NCBI GenBank assembly: GCA_025667525.1
Contig: CM046877.1
Coordinates: forward strand, 264,775,706-264,839,705
Origin: Glebionis coronaria
Taxonomy: Eukaryota; Streptophyta; Magnoliopsida; Asterales; Asteraceae
Direction of reading: 5' to 3'
Length of the DNA: 64,000 nucleotides
In this document: one piece after another, positions 40,038 through 50,808 of the stretch
Layout: every line of letters begins with the position of its first letter
How positions within the stretch are numbered: position 1 is the first letter of the stretch
The notes under the pieces: generated by a model
Told to the model about the DNA's origin: nothing
What the model saw: the letters and a program-made list of their open reading frames with translations, nothing else
Databases searched by the model: none
Position numbers and translations under genes: made by a program

Positions 40038-41722
40038 ACCCGAAAGGAGAATTGAAGGTTATTACTACTCGTAGTGGTAAAACATTCAAAGAACCCACTT
40101 CTCGTCCAAGTACTTCTATGGAGAAGGAAAAAGAGAAAGAACCCGAGGTTGTGGTTGAAAAGGAGCACATTACAAGCCCACGAAGTACTGCTTCAACCAC
40201 ACCTACGGTTGAACCTATACCAATCATAGAACCCGAGATTCCAAGGCCGATGCCTACTATGCCCCAACCCACACCACCTTTACCCTACCCTTCAAGACGA
40301 GACAAGGAAAAGGCACAAGAACGAAATAATTATCAATTTGAACTCTTTATGAAAATGTTTCGTGACTTGCATTTTAATATAAGTTTTGTCGACGCCTTAG
40401 TCATGATGCCTCGATTTGCCGCGAACTTCAACAGTATGTTGAATAACAAAGAAAAATTGCAAAAATCGTCTAGTTGTTCTTCGGTTTTTCTAAGCCGCAT
40501 ACCTCAAAAAGTCGGTGATCCTGGAAAGTTTTTAATCCCATGTGCTATCCAAGACATGGAAGAATGCTACGCCTTGGCCGATCTTGGTGCTAGTATTAAT
40601 TTGATGCCTCTTGAGATTTTTAAATCGCTCAATCTTCCAAATCTCACTCCTTCGAGAATGTCAATCGAAATGGCCGATCATTCTACGATTCTAGCTTGTG
40701 GAGTTGCCGAGGACGTCTTTGTGAAAGTTGGAAAGTTCTACTATCCCGTAGACTTTATTGTTGTTGACATTCCTATCGATCCTAAAGTTCCGTTAATTTT
40801 AGGTCGATCTTTTTTGGATACCTCGAGAGCACTTATCGATGTGCATGCAAGAAAAATCACTCTTCGTTTCAATGAGGAAGAACTCGTCATTAATGCAACC
40901 CAAAACTCCACTCTTTCTCATGTGTATTTCATCACATCTTTGTACAATGTCAATCCCATCAAAAACATTTGCAAAAGAATTTCAAATAGAGTTTTAGGAG
41001 TTGTTGAGAAAAATGAAGTTCCGTCCCCTCCGCCGGTGGAGGTTAAGAGTGTTAAGCCTACGATTCCAATCTCGAGTGATTCTTCGGATGATGAATACGT
41101 TGATCCCGATGGGGAAGTTTTCTTTGTTGACAAAAGATTTGAGAACTTACCACCACCTATACCAAAAAGATTTCAAAATGTGAGAATTTTTAGTGTGACT
41201 AACATCGCTTTAGAAACGCCAAATATTTTTGACATAATCAAATCGGGTTTTCACAAGGAGAGTTTTAAAGATGAAAAAGGAAAAGATTTTAAATTTAAAT
41301 TAAAAGATTTTTCTACAACTCTAACTCCGTCATCACCACGTGTATTGAGTACTACAAGCTCGTCTTCTCCTTTTGACGATGCTTTGTGTGGGCTTAGTGT
41401 GGGGGAAGCCCCTTATGTTCCCTCCCCTTTCTCTACCGAGGACGAGATATTTGATCCTGGAATTGCTTATATAGGGAAATCTCGGTCTTCCACCGATGCA
41501 ATAAATGGAAAATCTTTTCATTTGATTGGTGCGAGTCTACCTCGAGTAGCTCAATGTTTGTATGACTTACCCATTGTCCCACCCTTCTATTTCTTCTCAC
41601 CTATTTTCTTGAAACTCTTTGAGTTTTTGTTGGCACACCTTGAAGTGGCGTTGATTTGTTTTTCCAATGAAAACGAGAACGCCATCTTCGATCCCGGTAT
41701 TTTGCACCATCAAAGGACTTAG
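39965..41722 (+). CDS. Ath-3 gag C-terminus and protease with FDPGI tail
   Basis: 585 codons, in the -1 frame relative to gag, overlapping it by 73 bp. It starts with the conserved gag tail (VNPKGELKVITTRSGK), then the protease with ALADLGASINLMP and LGRSFLDTSRALIDV. After it, where RT begins in Ath-2, is an unrelated Ser/Pro/Asp-rich stretch with IFDPGIAYIG and, near the end, AIFDPGIL. The FDPGI motif also ends the Ath-1 protein. No RT motif is present. Expression would need a -1 frameshift, or the shift may be a mutation; either is possible since Ath-2 and Ath-4 have their own breaks elsewhere in gag. Confidence 0.78.
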   Translation: MGKMFEAIMCKPSSSGGLPSDTIVNPKGELKVITTRSGKTFKEPTSRPSTSMEKEKEKEPEVVVEKEHITSPRSTASTTPTVEPIPIIEPEIPRPMPTMPQPTPPLPYPSRRDKEKAQERNNYQFELFMKMFRDLHFNISFVDALVMMPRFAANFNSMLNNKEKLQKSSSCSSVFLSRIPQKVGDPGKFLIPCAIQDMEECYALADLGASINLMPLEIFKSLNLPNLTPSRMSIEMADHSTILACGVAEDVFVKVGKFYYPVDFIVVDIPIDPKVPLILGRSFLDTSRALIDVHARKITLRFNEEELVINATQNSTLSHVYFITSLYNVNPIKNICKRISNRVLGVVEKNEVPSPPPVEVKSVKPTIPISSDSSDDEYVDPDGEVFFVDKRFENLPPPIPKRFQNVRIFSVTNIALETPNIFDIIKSGFHKESFKDEKGKDFKFKLKDFSTTLTPSSPRVLSTTSSSSPFDDALCGLSVGEAPYVPSPFSTEDEIFDPGIAYIGKSRSSTDAINGKSFHLIGASLPRVAQCLYDLPIVPPFYFFSPIFLKLFEFLLAHLEVALICFSNENENAIFDPGILHHQRT

Positions 41723-41821
41723 TCCTTTATACCGGTTGTTTTTCGGCCTTGTTTATCATGTAAGCCCCACCAAAAATTGACCACACCATGATATCCCTAA
41801 ATGATCACATTTATGGGGATT

Positions 41822-41879
41822 CGAGTCGAGCTTTTGACTCGGTTATCAAAAACAAGGTGCCTCGTGGGGGAGACCCATG
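41822..41879 (+). other. 3' hairpin pair A+B of Ath-3
   Basis: Hairpin A: CGAGTC (41822-41827) and GACTCG (41836-41841). Hairpin B: CGTGGG (41863-41868), loop GGAGA, CCCATG (41874-41879), with one G-U pair. AACAAGGTGC lies between. It begins 99 nt after the stop codon, further than in the other three. Confidence 0.7.
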
Positions 41880-42209
41880 CTTATCCATGTACATATTATT
41901 GCTTTCTAATTAGTTTAATGTGAGGGGATTTGTGCCCTTCCAACCTTTGTTCCGTGGTTGTTTGTGAATTGTGGTTTTTAGATCATGATCTTCACGATTG
42001 GAGCATCTCGTATTCGTTTTATGGGAGCACTTGATCGTTTGCTTTGGAGACATTTCTCAATATCCAAATGATATATCCTTTGATGTTCTAACCTTAGGTT
42101 TTTAGCACACTTCATAAACGGCTATTAATTTATTGGTCACACCCTTTCCATGCTAGATTAGGCATTCGACTACGTCTCTAGTATGGGGGTGTTTGCACTC
42201 CTAGACTCG

Positions 42210-42229
42210 AAACATTAAGGACAATGTTT
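42210..42229 (+). other. Hairpin C of Ath-3
   Basis: AAACATT, 6-nt loop AAGGAC, AATGTTT; followed by TTAGTATGGGG. Confidence 0.65.
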
Positions 42230-43630
42230 AACTTTAGTATGGGGGGGGGGGGGTGAATAGATACTTGCCTTGCCAAACCTTCACGCTTTCCAAAGTTTAT
42301 CTTTTTGTTTATCATTTTGTTGCAAAATAAGGCTAAAAATGGCCAAATTTTAAAAAAATTTTCTCATGTTTTATAAGTGTTTGAAGACACGAATGTATGT
42401 TTTCCGATGGCGAGAATAAGAGTAATCTTTGACTCGACCGTGCGTGTTGAGCACTTAGCTTTGATTCCTTAACTACACATTAGGCTAAGTCTCTTAAATG
42501 AGGATGAGAAATGATAGAGTAAATTATAAGTTACTATGCTAAACGTAGAGTACTCGTATTCTTTCAAAAACTCATGTGTTCTCGTTGTTTGCTTATTCTC
42601 CCTTCGCTTGTAAATATTTTTTGCTTAATAAATATGGACTTAGCGGTTTAGTTAGGATTGTTGGGTTTCTAGTCTTTTCTAGTAGCTTCCGTGTAATTAA
42701 ATTGGGAAGACATTAAGGTATCGCCAGCATCACGGTTTTGAAGTATTGGCACCCTAATAATCGAAAGCTTCACCCAATAATAATATTTCAAGTGCTCACC
42801 TAAATCTAGCAAACAATTTGAAGCCCCACAAGGCCGAAAAATCTATGCAAAAATTGAAAGTGAATCAAGCCTTAATCTTCGAAGCTTTAAAGATCCAAAA
42901 TTCGCTTTAGCGTGAGGATATACGTCTTTGGCTAATAAAACCACCGATGAGGCGGATAATAAAAGGCAAGGCAAGACCGAAGTCATAATAAAAGCTTCAT
43001 GGCGAAGTTGAATAAAAGATGGAGGTAAACTAAAGATAATAAGGCCCTTCCGTTAGGGGGCGTATAAAAGTCTTGGTAATAAGTCTCATGTTCAAAACCG
43101 TTATAAAACCGTGTTTATCGATTCTTCTTGTCAACTTAATTTTTTAACATCGTTGTCTATTAGGAGGGGTTATTGATTTGATGGTCTTAGTTACACCGTT
43201 AGGACTCTATTTTTAGACCTAAATCTCTATTATCGCATAAGTCAACAATGTATCCTCGTGAAACATTCAAGACAAAATAAAATATAAGAGATACAACTTA
43301 GGAATAATGGGAGAATAAGTACGTGATTAGGGCATATGAGTAGTGTTAGCATTACTAACTTATAATGACAATGATCTCGTTGCACGCTTGGCATGGAATT
43401 GGAGTGAAAATCGAGGACGATGAAATTATTTCTAACGAAGCATTCACGTGTTCTTATTCTATGAACCTAAACGTCCCATTTTGCGATGAAAATCATACAT
43501 TATGTCCAAAACACAAGTAGTAGTGATAGTAGTAGTGTAGCTAGTTTATCGTTCAATAAAGTGAATAAAAATGAATTTTGGAAGTGCTAAGATACTTAAT
43601 TCTAGCATTGCGTGAGGGCACGACAATGGT

Positions 43631-43644
43631 TTAGTATGGGGGAG
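43631..43644 (+). other. Polypurine tract of Ath-3
   Basis: TTAGTATGGGGGAG directly before the 3' LTR start TGATGAGAC. Confidence 0.75.
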
Positions 43645-46600
43645 TGATGAGACTGCTTTTATACATAGTCTCATCGTCCAAATCGGGCTTAAAATGCATA
43701 AAATATCATTAAAACTGCCAAATATATGCTCGTGTTTGTTACTTGTGTATTTTTAGGTACGGATATTGAGGAAATGGCAAAAGATCACAAGAATCATTCA
43801 AAAACGAACACGGGAAACGAAGCCGCTCAATGAACCGGGCCCAAGTTTTGAATTTCCAAAAAATACCCTTGAAGAATTGAAGATTGGCAAGAATGGTCCC
43901 TCATTTTTGAAGACTTGGCAATTTATACCCTTGCAAATCTCATTTATTGCATTTGGGTCCCTTAATTATCAAGATATTACAAGAGAAGTCCTTGGAGAAT
44001 GAAGAATGTGCATTAAAGACCCTTGATTAAAGTTTGCTATTTGAATGTGCCAAAAATGACAAGTTGCCAAAAGTTGATACAAGTATTTTAGGAGTTGTTG
44101 GCTATTTGTTACAACTTAAACAAAACAAGTAACATTGGGGGCCTTTTCTGCCAACTAACCAAACCCTCACCACCACTCAGACTTTGACACCTCATCACTA
44201 CCCACCCAATTACCCTACCCGTCCAACCCATTTACCCAAGCCCAAAACCCTTAAATGTTTAATACCCGGTTTAATTAATAAACCCCAGTCAAACCCACCA
44301 GTCAAACCCCCCTTTCCCACCAAACAACTTTTTAAATAAAAGTATTTCCCCTTTTGGATTAAACCTGCACTAATTACCATTAAACCCTAAAAAATTCCCA
44401 GCCTCAATTACCTTTAATACAAAGGGTTTTTGGCCAATAGCTTCCAGATCATTAATTTAACTCACCCTCACCAAAACCCACACTCAAAACGTGACCCTAG
44501 ACAACCCCATGTGAGGGTAGGACCCTCCCCTGCCCATCATTTTCACACCAAAACCCTAAACCCGACAAAAGGAACGGCTGGATTTGATTTCTTGGTCCCA
44601 AAGTGTTGTCCAACGACTCAGATTACTCCTACACAACTGGCACATCAACATCCTTCACAAGATGCCATATTGACCAATTTGAAGATTGAAGACCAAGGGC
44701 TTTTTAGAGATTTCAGTAACTAGGGTTTTAGCTTCTAGTTTACTCCATTCACTAGTATATATAGAGGTCGTATGTGACCCTATATTTCTTGTTCCAGATT
44801 TTTGATTTCAAAACTTATTGTAATCCCTTTTTTAAGTTATAAAAGTTGGTATATTTTTGAAATAGTAATTCCTTTTTGTCATTTAGAAAGTTGGTATTTA
44901 ATTTGTGAAATCAATCTGAGTTCCATTTAAATTTTTATCTCAAACATTTTGTGTTTGAGATTTTCAGAAAAGTTTCTGAAAATTGGTGGATTTTGGTAAA
45001 TCCTTGTTTCAAGTATTGGTTAGCAGGTTTGTAAGTTGTAAGTTTAAGGTGTATTTGAAAGGAGAAACATTTGAGAAAGTTTTGAAAGGTTTTTGAAAAG
45101 GTTCTAAAAAGGCTTAAGAAAAATCAGAAAGTGTTATATTATTGCTTGTTTTTTTCATTTTCTCTTAGCAGGTTTTTGAGTTTTGTGTTGTCCAAGGTTC
45201 TGCATAGGCCCCAGCTTATTTGGAGGTGGTTAAGCAACCACTAAGGGTCCTGGATGTAGGACCCTTAAGGTACAATCCTTGTTTTCATTTTTCTAGGTCA
45301 AAATCTAATATTCATGTGATTTGGAGTGAATTGTATGAAAGTTGTTGAAATGTGTTGTTTGCTGTTTGTTCATGCAAGATAGATGTTCATATGCATGATT
45401 TAAGTGAGTAGAATCAGTTTGCTTGAAGTCTTGTTAAGTTTGCTTTGAAAAATATCATTTTCAGTTTATAAAGGGGTGTTTGGATTAAGGTTCAAATCAG
45501 GGAAAATGTTTTGAGTTTTGGTTAAAACCTGTTTAGATACACTCCTTAGGGTAGTAGTAGGTGATAGTAGTAGTTAGTTTGCTGTTTGGTCAAGTATTAA
45601 ACACATGTGCATGCTTAAAAATTGGTATAAGGGTCAAAAATCAGATAAGTGCCTTTTGTGACTGATTTTGGTGAAACTTGTGCTTGATTTTTGATAAGCT
45701 GCTAGATAACAGGTCATTTAAGGGATTAGGATTGCTTGTTTGCTAGTTGGTTGACTTGTATGCAAGTTATGAAGGCTTGAATTTCATTTGTGTGCAAGTA
45801 ACTTGTGCCTATTGTTCATCAGTCACCCTAAGTATTAATCAGAAACTTGTATGCCATTGGTGCTTGATTTTGTGCTAGCTTGCTTGTTTTTTTTTGTGTT
45901 CATTGACTCCCTACACTCCAACTGAGTGTAGGGGTGCCCTTTTGTCCATCAAAACAACACCAAGAACTCAGATCAAGCCCTCTTGATCATTATCTGAATG
46001 AACACATTTGTGTTCATCAGAAACAATAGCTTATCTGAGCACGTTTTGGTCCTAGCTTGATTTAATCTTTGTTAATTTGATTTGTGTTTGTGTTTTTGTG
46101 AGCTAAAAGGGTATACAGGTTTGTGATTTAAAAGCTTAAAAAGAAAAAAAAAATAAAAGCCAAAAAGGACGTGGCCAGGACTCGAACCTGCGCCACTCCT
46201 CTCACCACACACACACCTTACCATTGTGCCCTTGGGTCTTTTACTGACCAAGGGTGCAAACAAAATCCTTATAACACGTTTTTGATTGGGCTTATCTAAA
46301 TAAAAGCCGTAGCTTTTTCAGCCCTTTGTGGCTTATTGGATAAGCAAATTAGCAAAGTTGCATTTTTCTTAGGTTTAGGATCACATTAGAGATTTTTCTA
46401 GCTAAGTTTTAAATTTTTCCCTTTCTTTATTTATTTTTTATTCATTTTTCTTTAGCCGTATTTTATTAATTAGTTTAAAAATAGCTAAAAGTGTTTTAAA
46501 ATTTTACAAAAATAGTTTTTAGGTTTTAATTTATATTTTAGAGGTTTACATCCCTTAAGGTTTTCAAAAAGTCTTTATTTTTAATTTTATTTGATTTTAG

Positions 46601-47442
46601 GGTTTTTATCCAACTTTAAAATTTAATATGAAATTATTAAATAGGTTTTAGGAACTTTTAATTTCATTTTTGTCTTAGTTATAATATTCTAGATTTTTGG
46701 TAATTTTTTAGATTTATTTTATAAACTTTGAATTTTTTTGATTATTTTAATATTATTTTATTATTAAAAATTAAAAGTTTGTTTTTTCTACTTTTTTCAT
46801 TTTTCCTAGATTGTAGACACTAAATTAGGAATTTTGTAACTTTCCAAATATTTTTAGGACTTTTCATTTATTTTCTAGAATTAATTTAAGTTTTAATTGA
46901 TTTTAATAGTTTTTAAGTGTTTAAAAATAGTTTTATTAGGTTTTAAAATTTTAAAAAATAGTTTTTAGCTTGATTAGGATATTTTTGAGGTTTACAAACT
47001 ATAAGATCTTGTTTAGGGTTTTTTAATAATTAATTGTGATTTTTAGGGATTTAATTAGCATTAAAAAGTTATTATCTAATTAATTAAAAGGTTTTAACAA
47101 GTTTGGATTTTTTGTAAACTCTTAGAATAATATTGTGGATTTTTAGTAATTTTTAGGAATTTTTAGGTTAAAATTTTAATTTTTGCACTTTTTTACGGTT
47201 TTACGTGAACGCGTTTTCGTCTTGGCTCGATCCGTCTTCGTAACCGTCTTTTTCTTTCTTATCTCATTTCTTTCTTTTCTCATAACAATAAAATCATAAA
47301 TAAATTCATCACACAACACACGTGCCTCCTTGGGAAACGAACTTATTTTGTCATTAGTGCTTGGTTTTCCTAAACCGACACTTAACGCTTACCACTACTT
47401 TGCCTCTCTTTTCCTAAAGGGTTGCAAAAAAAAACTACATCA
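43645..47442 (+). repeat. Ath-3 3' LTR
   Basis: 3798 bp, close to 33942-37745 with scattered single-base changes and small length differences. GGGAG follows at 47443-47447. Confidence 0.93.
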
Positions 47443-47447
47443 GGGAG

Positions 47448-49149
47448 ATTACTCCCACATGCTTAAACATTGAGGACAATGTTTATATCAAGTGTAGGGG
47501 GGACTTCTATCGAATTAAGTGGTCTTTTCCATGAATTTGCCCTCATTTTAACCGGAAAATTTGATTTTTCGACATTTTTCAAAATTTTTAATCTATTTTG
47601 GCCTACTTGTATAGTTGTATTTTCCTTTGTTATGTTTATTTTCTTTCCATTGCTAGAATAAATTTTCAATAAACTGGTTTTAAAATTTTTCTTAGTCATG
47701 GATATTTTGACTCAACCCGAGTTTACTTATCTAAGTTTACTCTAGCTAGTATCCTTAACGTGTTTATGTCAAGTTTTGCTAGGCTTTTATATAGGGAGCT
47801 TTAAAACGCGAAAGTCTTAACTCTCACGGGTTAAGAACAAGAACTTTTCGCAAGTTCCTATAATTGATCCTAGAGAGTCGTTTATCAAGGGAACTTTAAA
47901 ATGCGATTTCTAAACTTGAAAAAGTCTAAGAATTTACAAGATCCTATAGATGACTCGAAAACCCAAAACTTTGATTTAATAGGCTAAGCATCCACGAGTC
48001 TCATTCCTTGAGATTTTAAACTGTGGAGGACGAGAGATGATAGAGTCAATTAGAAGTTTGGTATTCTTTCGTGAATTTATGTGAGTTAATTATGAGCCTA
48101 TTCTCCCATCGCTTGTTAATAAATTTATCTGCAATAAATAAGGTTGTACGATTTGAAAAGTTACTTAGCTTCTAGCCCAAGATCGTTTAAAAGTTGCTCG
48201 GTATTAATTAGAGTTCATAGCCAAGGCATAACTTATTGGAACGGGATGCGAAGATTGGCGAGTCTGAAAAGGCCCTAACAAGGCATGAGGGCTACATTTT
48301 GTTGCTAAAGATCCAAAAGTGATGTGAAGAATCATTTATCGAAAATCAATATGAAGGATCGAGACACACGACGAAAAGCAAATACTCCCCTAAAGATCAT
48401 GGAGAAGTCTATCCAAAAAGGCCCTAACAAGGTATGAGGATAAATAGATCCAAGTCCTAAAAGGAGGCGGATCGTTGTATATCAAAGTCCAAAATAAAGA
48501 TTGGAGAAAAATGAAGAAGTCGTGGTCCAAAGATGAAGAATCTCTCAAAACTTCAAGTGAAGAAATTCCTATTATGAAGAGAAGACCATAATATCAAGAA
48601 CGTCTCTCAAAGATTCGAAGTATGAAGTCGCTGCAAAATATCAGTCCGAGAAAGGTCTCAAATCGTGAAGCGAGTTATGCCAAGATATGAACTTTCTGAG
48701 GTCCCGAGAAGCAGTTTTAAAAGATTTTGTCCTTTAGCTAACTATTGATTAAATCGTTCACTTTATTTTCGGCCTAACTAACTATCGAAATAAGTCAAAC
48801 AATGCATCCTCGTGATCATTCAAGACAAAAATAAAATATAAGAGATACACCTAGGAATAAGGGAGTCTAAGTGAATAATTGGCCCACATGAATTCGTGTT
48901 AGTTTGCTAACTTATAATAACAATGATCTCATTTTTAAGCTCGGTATGGGGAACGTGAAACTTGAGGATGAGAAACGTTCATGGCAGCCAAAACCCAATG
49001 TAAGTCTTTAATTTCTTTACTTGTTTCTATCTTTTAATGTTTAGTATTTTATAAAGGCCAAGGTAGGTTATTTATGATGAAGGATGTAAACCGTTCTTTA
49101 AAATTAATGCATTGCATGAGGGCATTGCAATGGTCAAGTGTAGGGGATC
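47448..49149 (+). other. Ath-2 3' noncoding region, right part
   Basis: Resumes Ath-2 after Ath-3. Hairpin C at 47465-47484 (AAACATTG/CAATGTTT), AAGTGTAGGGGGG at about 47490, two 18-bp direct repeats (48273-48290 and 48422-48439), and the polypurine tract AAGTGTAGGGGATC at 49137-49149 beside the 3' LTR. No gene; related to 3757-5540 and 54084-55900 reversed. Confidence 0.75.
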
Positions 49150-50803
49150 TAATAAGTGTGAAACACTTATCCTTTTGCCACTTATTTCCAATAATAACAA
49201 GACCAAAACGTGTATTTTATGTCGTAAAAGTCGGAATTATGCGTGGTTTGTGTTTTTATTGTGTTTTAGGACCAAATGATGAAAAAGGAAGAAAACACGG
49301 GCTTTCACGGACTTTTATCGAAGAAAACGAGAAAATACGAAGTCAAAAAGATCAAGAGTGCTTAAAGAACGGATGTCCAAGACCTATGCTGAAGATTTAT
49401 CGAAGAAAAAGTCTAAAGACGGAAGTTTAATGAAATCGAAGAACTCAAGTCTAAATTAAAGAAGAAAACTATTAAGACAAGTTCAAATCCCGAGACGACG
49501 TCGAGAAGAGACAAAGAATTAAATCGAGTCGAGAAGACGTGAAGAAAGAAAGAAAGAAGAGGCAACACATGCACACCTTCCCATTTTACCTATAAATACC
49601 CTCCTAATACACATTAGGAGGGTTGGTTAGTTTTTAGTAGTTAGTTTCATTTTTCATTTTTCTTTCTAGTTTTTAGAGAGAGAAAGTTCTCAACTTTCTC
49701 TCACTAAGTTTTCATCTTTCTTTCTTTTAATCTTTCAAGATTAAGCCTTTTGTATTTTGGATTTCATTAATCAAGTTCAAGTTAAGCTTTTAATCTTTCA
49801 TCTCTTTCTACCTTTCTTTGTTTTTAGTTAATTTTGGTGCGAAATACTTTTGATCCGTGTTGATCTTGATGTTTTCGTGCTTAAAAAGTTGATATTTTTA
49901 TTCATACTTAAGCTTTCATACGAATAAGCTTTAAGATTCTTGTGCTTATTGGCTTATTCATATTTTTAGCTTATTTACTTTTAAAGTTTTCCTAAAAAGT
50001 TTAATCTTTTATGGTTTGATTTAAAAGGTTGCGTATTTTAAGTTGGATAAGTTGTTATTCGTGCTTATTTAATCTATTTCACTATATACTCGTTCAAGTT
50101 TTGGTGTTAGCTTATTCCTAATAGCTTATACCCTAGCTTATTTTCGAATCAATAGGAAATCGGAAAAGGTATAAACCCTTTTCCGATCGCAACATTCCGA
50201 TTAGTCCCCCTGTATTCCGATCATTAAGATTGGATTAGGGTTTGTGGTTTCCGATTTGCTATTAGTATTCCGATCGATTGATCGGAAAAGGGTCTTTAGA
50301 AATTCCGATTGTAGAGATTGTTTGACATTCCAATTTTACTAGATCTTTGGCACTTTCCGATTGGCTTATTTTTTATTATTCCGACCACCTTCTTATTGCC
50401 ATGTTGCGATTGCAGTATTCCGACCAGAGTGTTGGTTGACATTCCGATTTGGCCTTATTCCGACAATATATATTCCGATCAGGCTCCTTGGCACATTCCG
50501 ATTGGAGGAATTTCTTGTTTTTACAAAGTTTCTAGTTTTAGATTTATTAAGTGTTCAAGTGTTTTTCCAATCTTGTTTTTGAAGTTTTCAAGCATTTATT
50601 TTTAACTCGTTATTTTAGTTTAATCTTTAAAACTCTTTTTACTCAACGACATTTACATTTATTTGCTATTAGTTTAAAATAGATAATCAACCAAGCCATT
50701 TATTATTCCACCAAGAACAATTGAGTCGCACTTTGAACCAATAGTCAATTCGAAGAGATCGGAACAACGAATTTTGATACTCGGTGGCAAAAACCAAGTA
50801 TTA
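49150..50803 (+). repeat. Ath-2 3' LTR
   Basis: 1654 bp, near-identical to 26144-27799. The start hairpin loop is one base shorter (GAA). The motif array is at 50157-50510 and the TATA box at 49591-49598. Confidence 0.93.
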
Positions 50804-50808
50804 AACAC

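Larger units (their letters stand above)
41723..43644 (+). other. Ath-3 3' noncoding region
   Basis: 1.9 kb with no gene. Holds hairpin pair A+B (41822-41879), hairpin C (42210-42229), three TAGTATGGGGG tracts (about 42180, 42235 and 43632) and a run of G at 42240-42252. The last tract is the polypurine tract at the 3' LTR. Confidence 0.7.
33942..47442 (+). mobile_element. Athila-like element Ath-3, gag-protease only, nested in Ath-2
   Basis: 13.5 kb with 3.8-kb LTRs (33942-37745 and 43645-47442) that start TGATGAGAC and end CTACATCA, and a GGGAG duplication. Inside are a PBS, gag, a gag-protease frame and 1.9 kb of noncoding DNA with the same hairpin cassette as the other Athila-like elements. 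There is no RT, RNase H or integrase sequence anywhere between 41722 and the 3' LTR. LTR copies differ only sparsely, so the insertion is fairly recent and younger than Ath-2. Confidence 0.92.
26144..50803 (+). mobile_element. Athila-like Ty3/gypsy element Ath-2, split by Ath-3
   Basis: LTRs 26144-27799 and 49150-50803, PBS 27802-27819, gag-protease-RT-RNase H-integrase from 28032 to 33605, then a 3' noncoding region cut by Ath-3 (33942-47442). Without Ath-3 the element is about 11.2 kb, like Ath-4. RT before integrase with FMDDFSVYG in RT fits the Athila lineage. The flanks are AAAAC (26139-26143) and AACAC (50804-50808), an imperfect duplication with one mismatch. The LTR starts TAATAAG where relatives have TGATAGG, so termini are TA..TA. 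Frameshifts, a stop codon and a changed integrase residue show it is dead. Confidence 0.9.
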
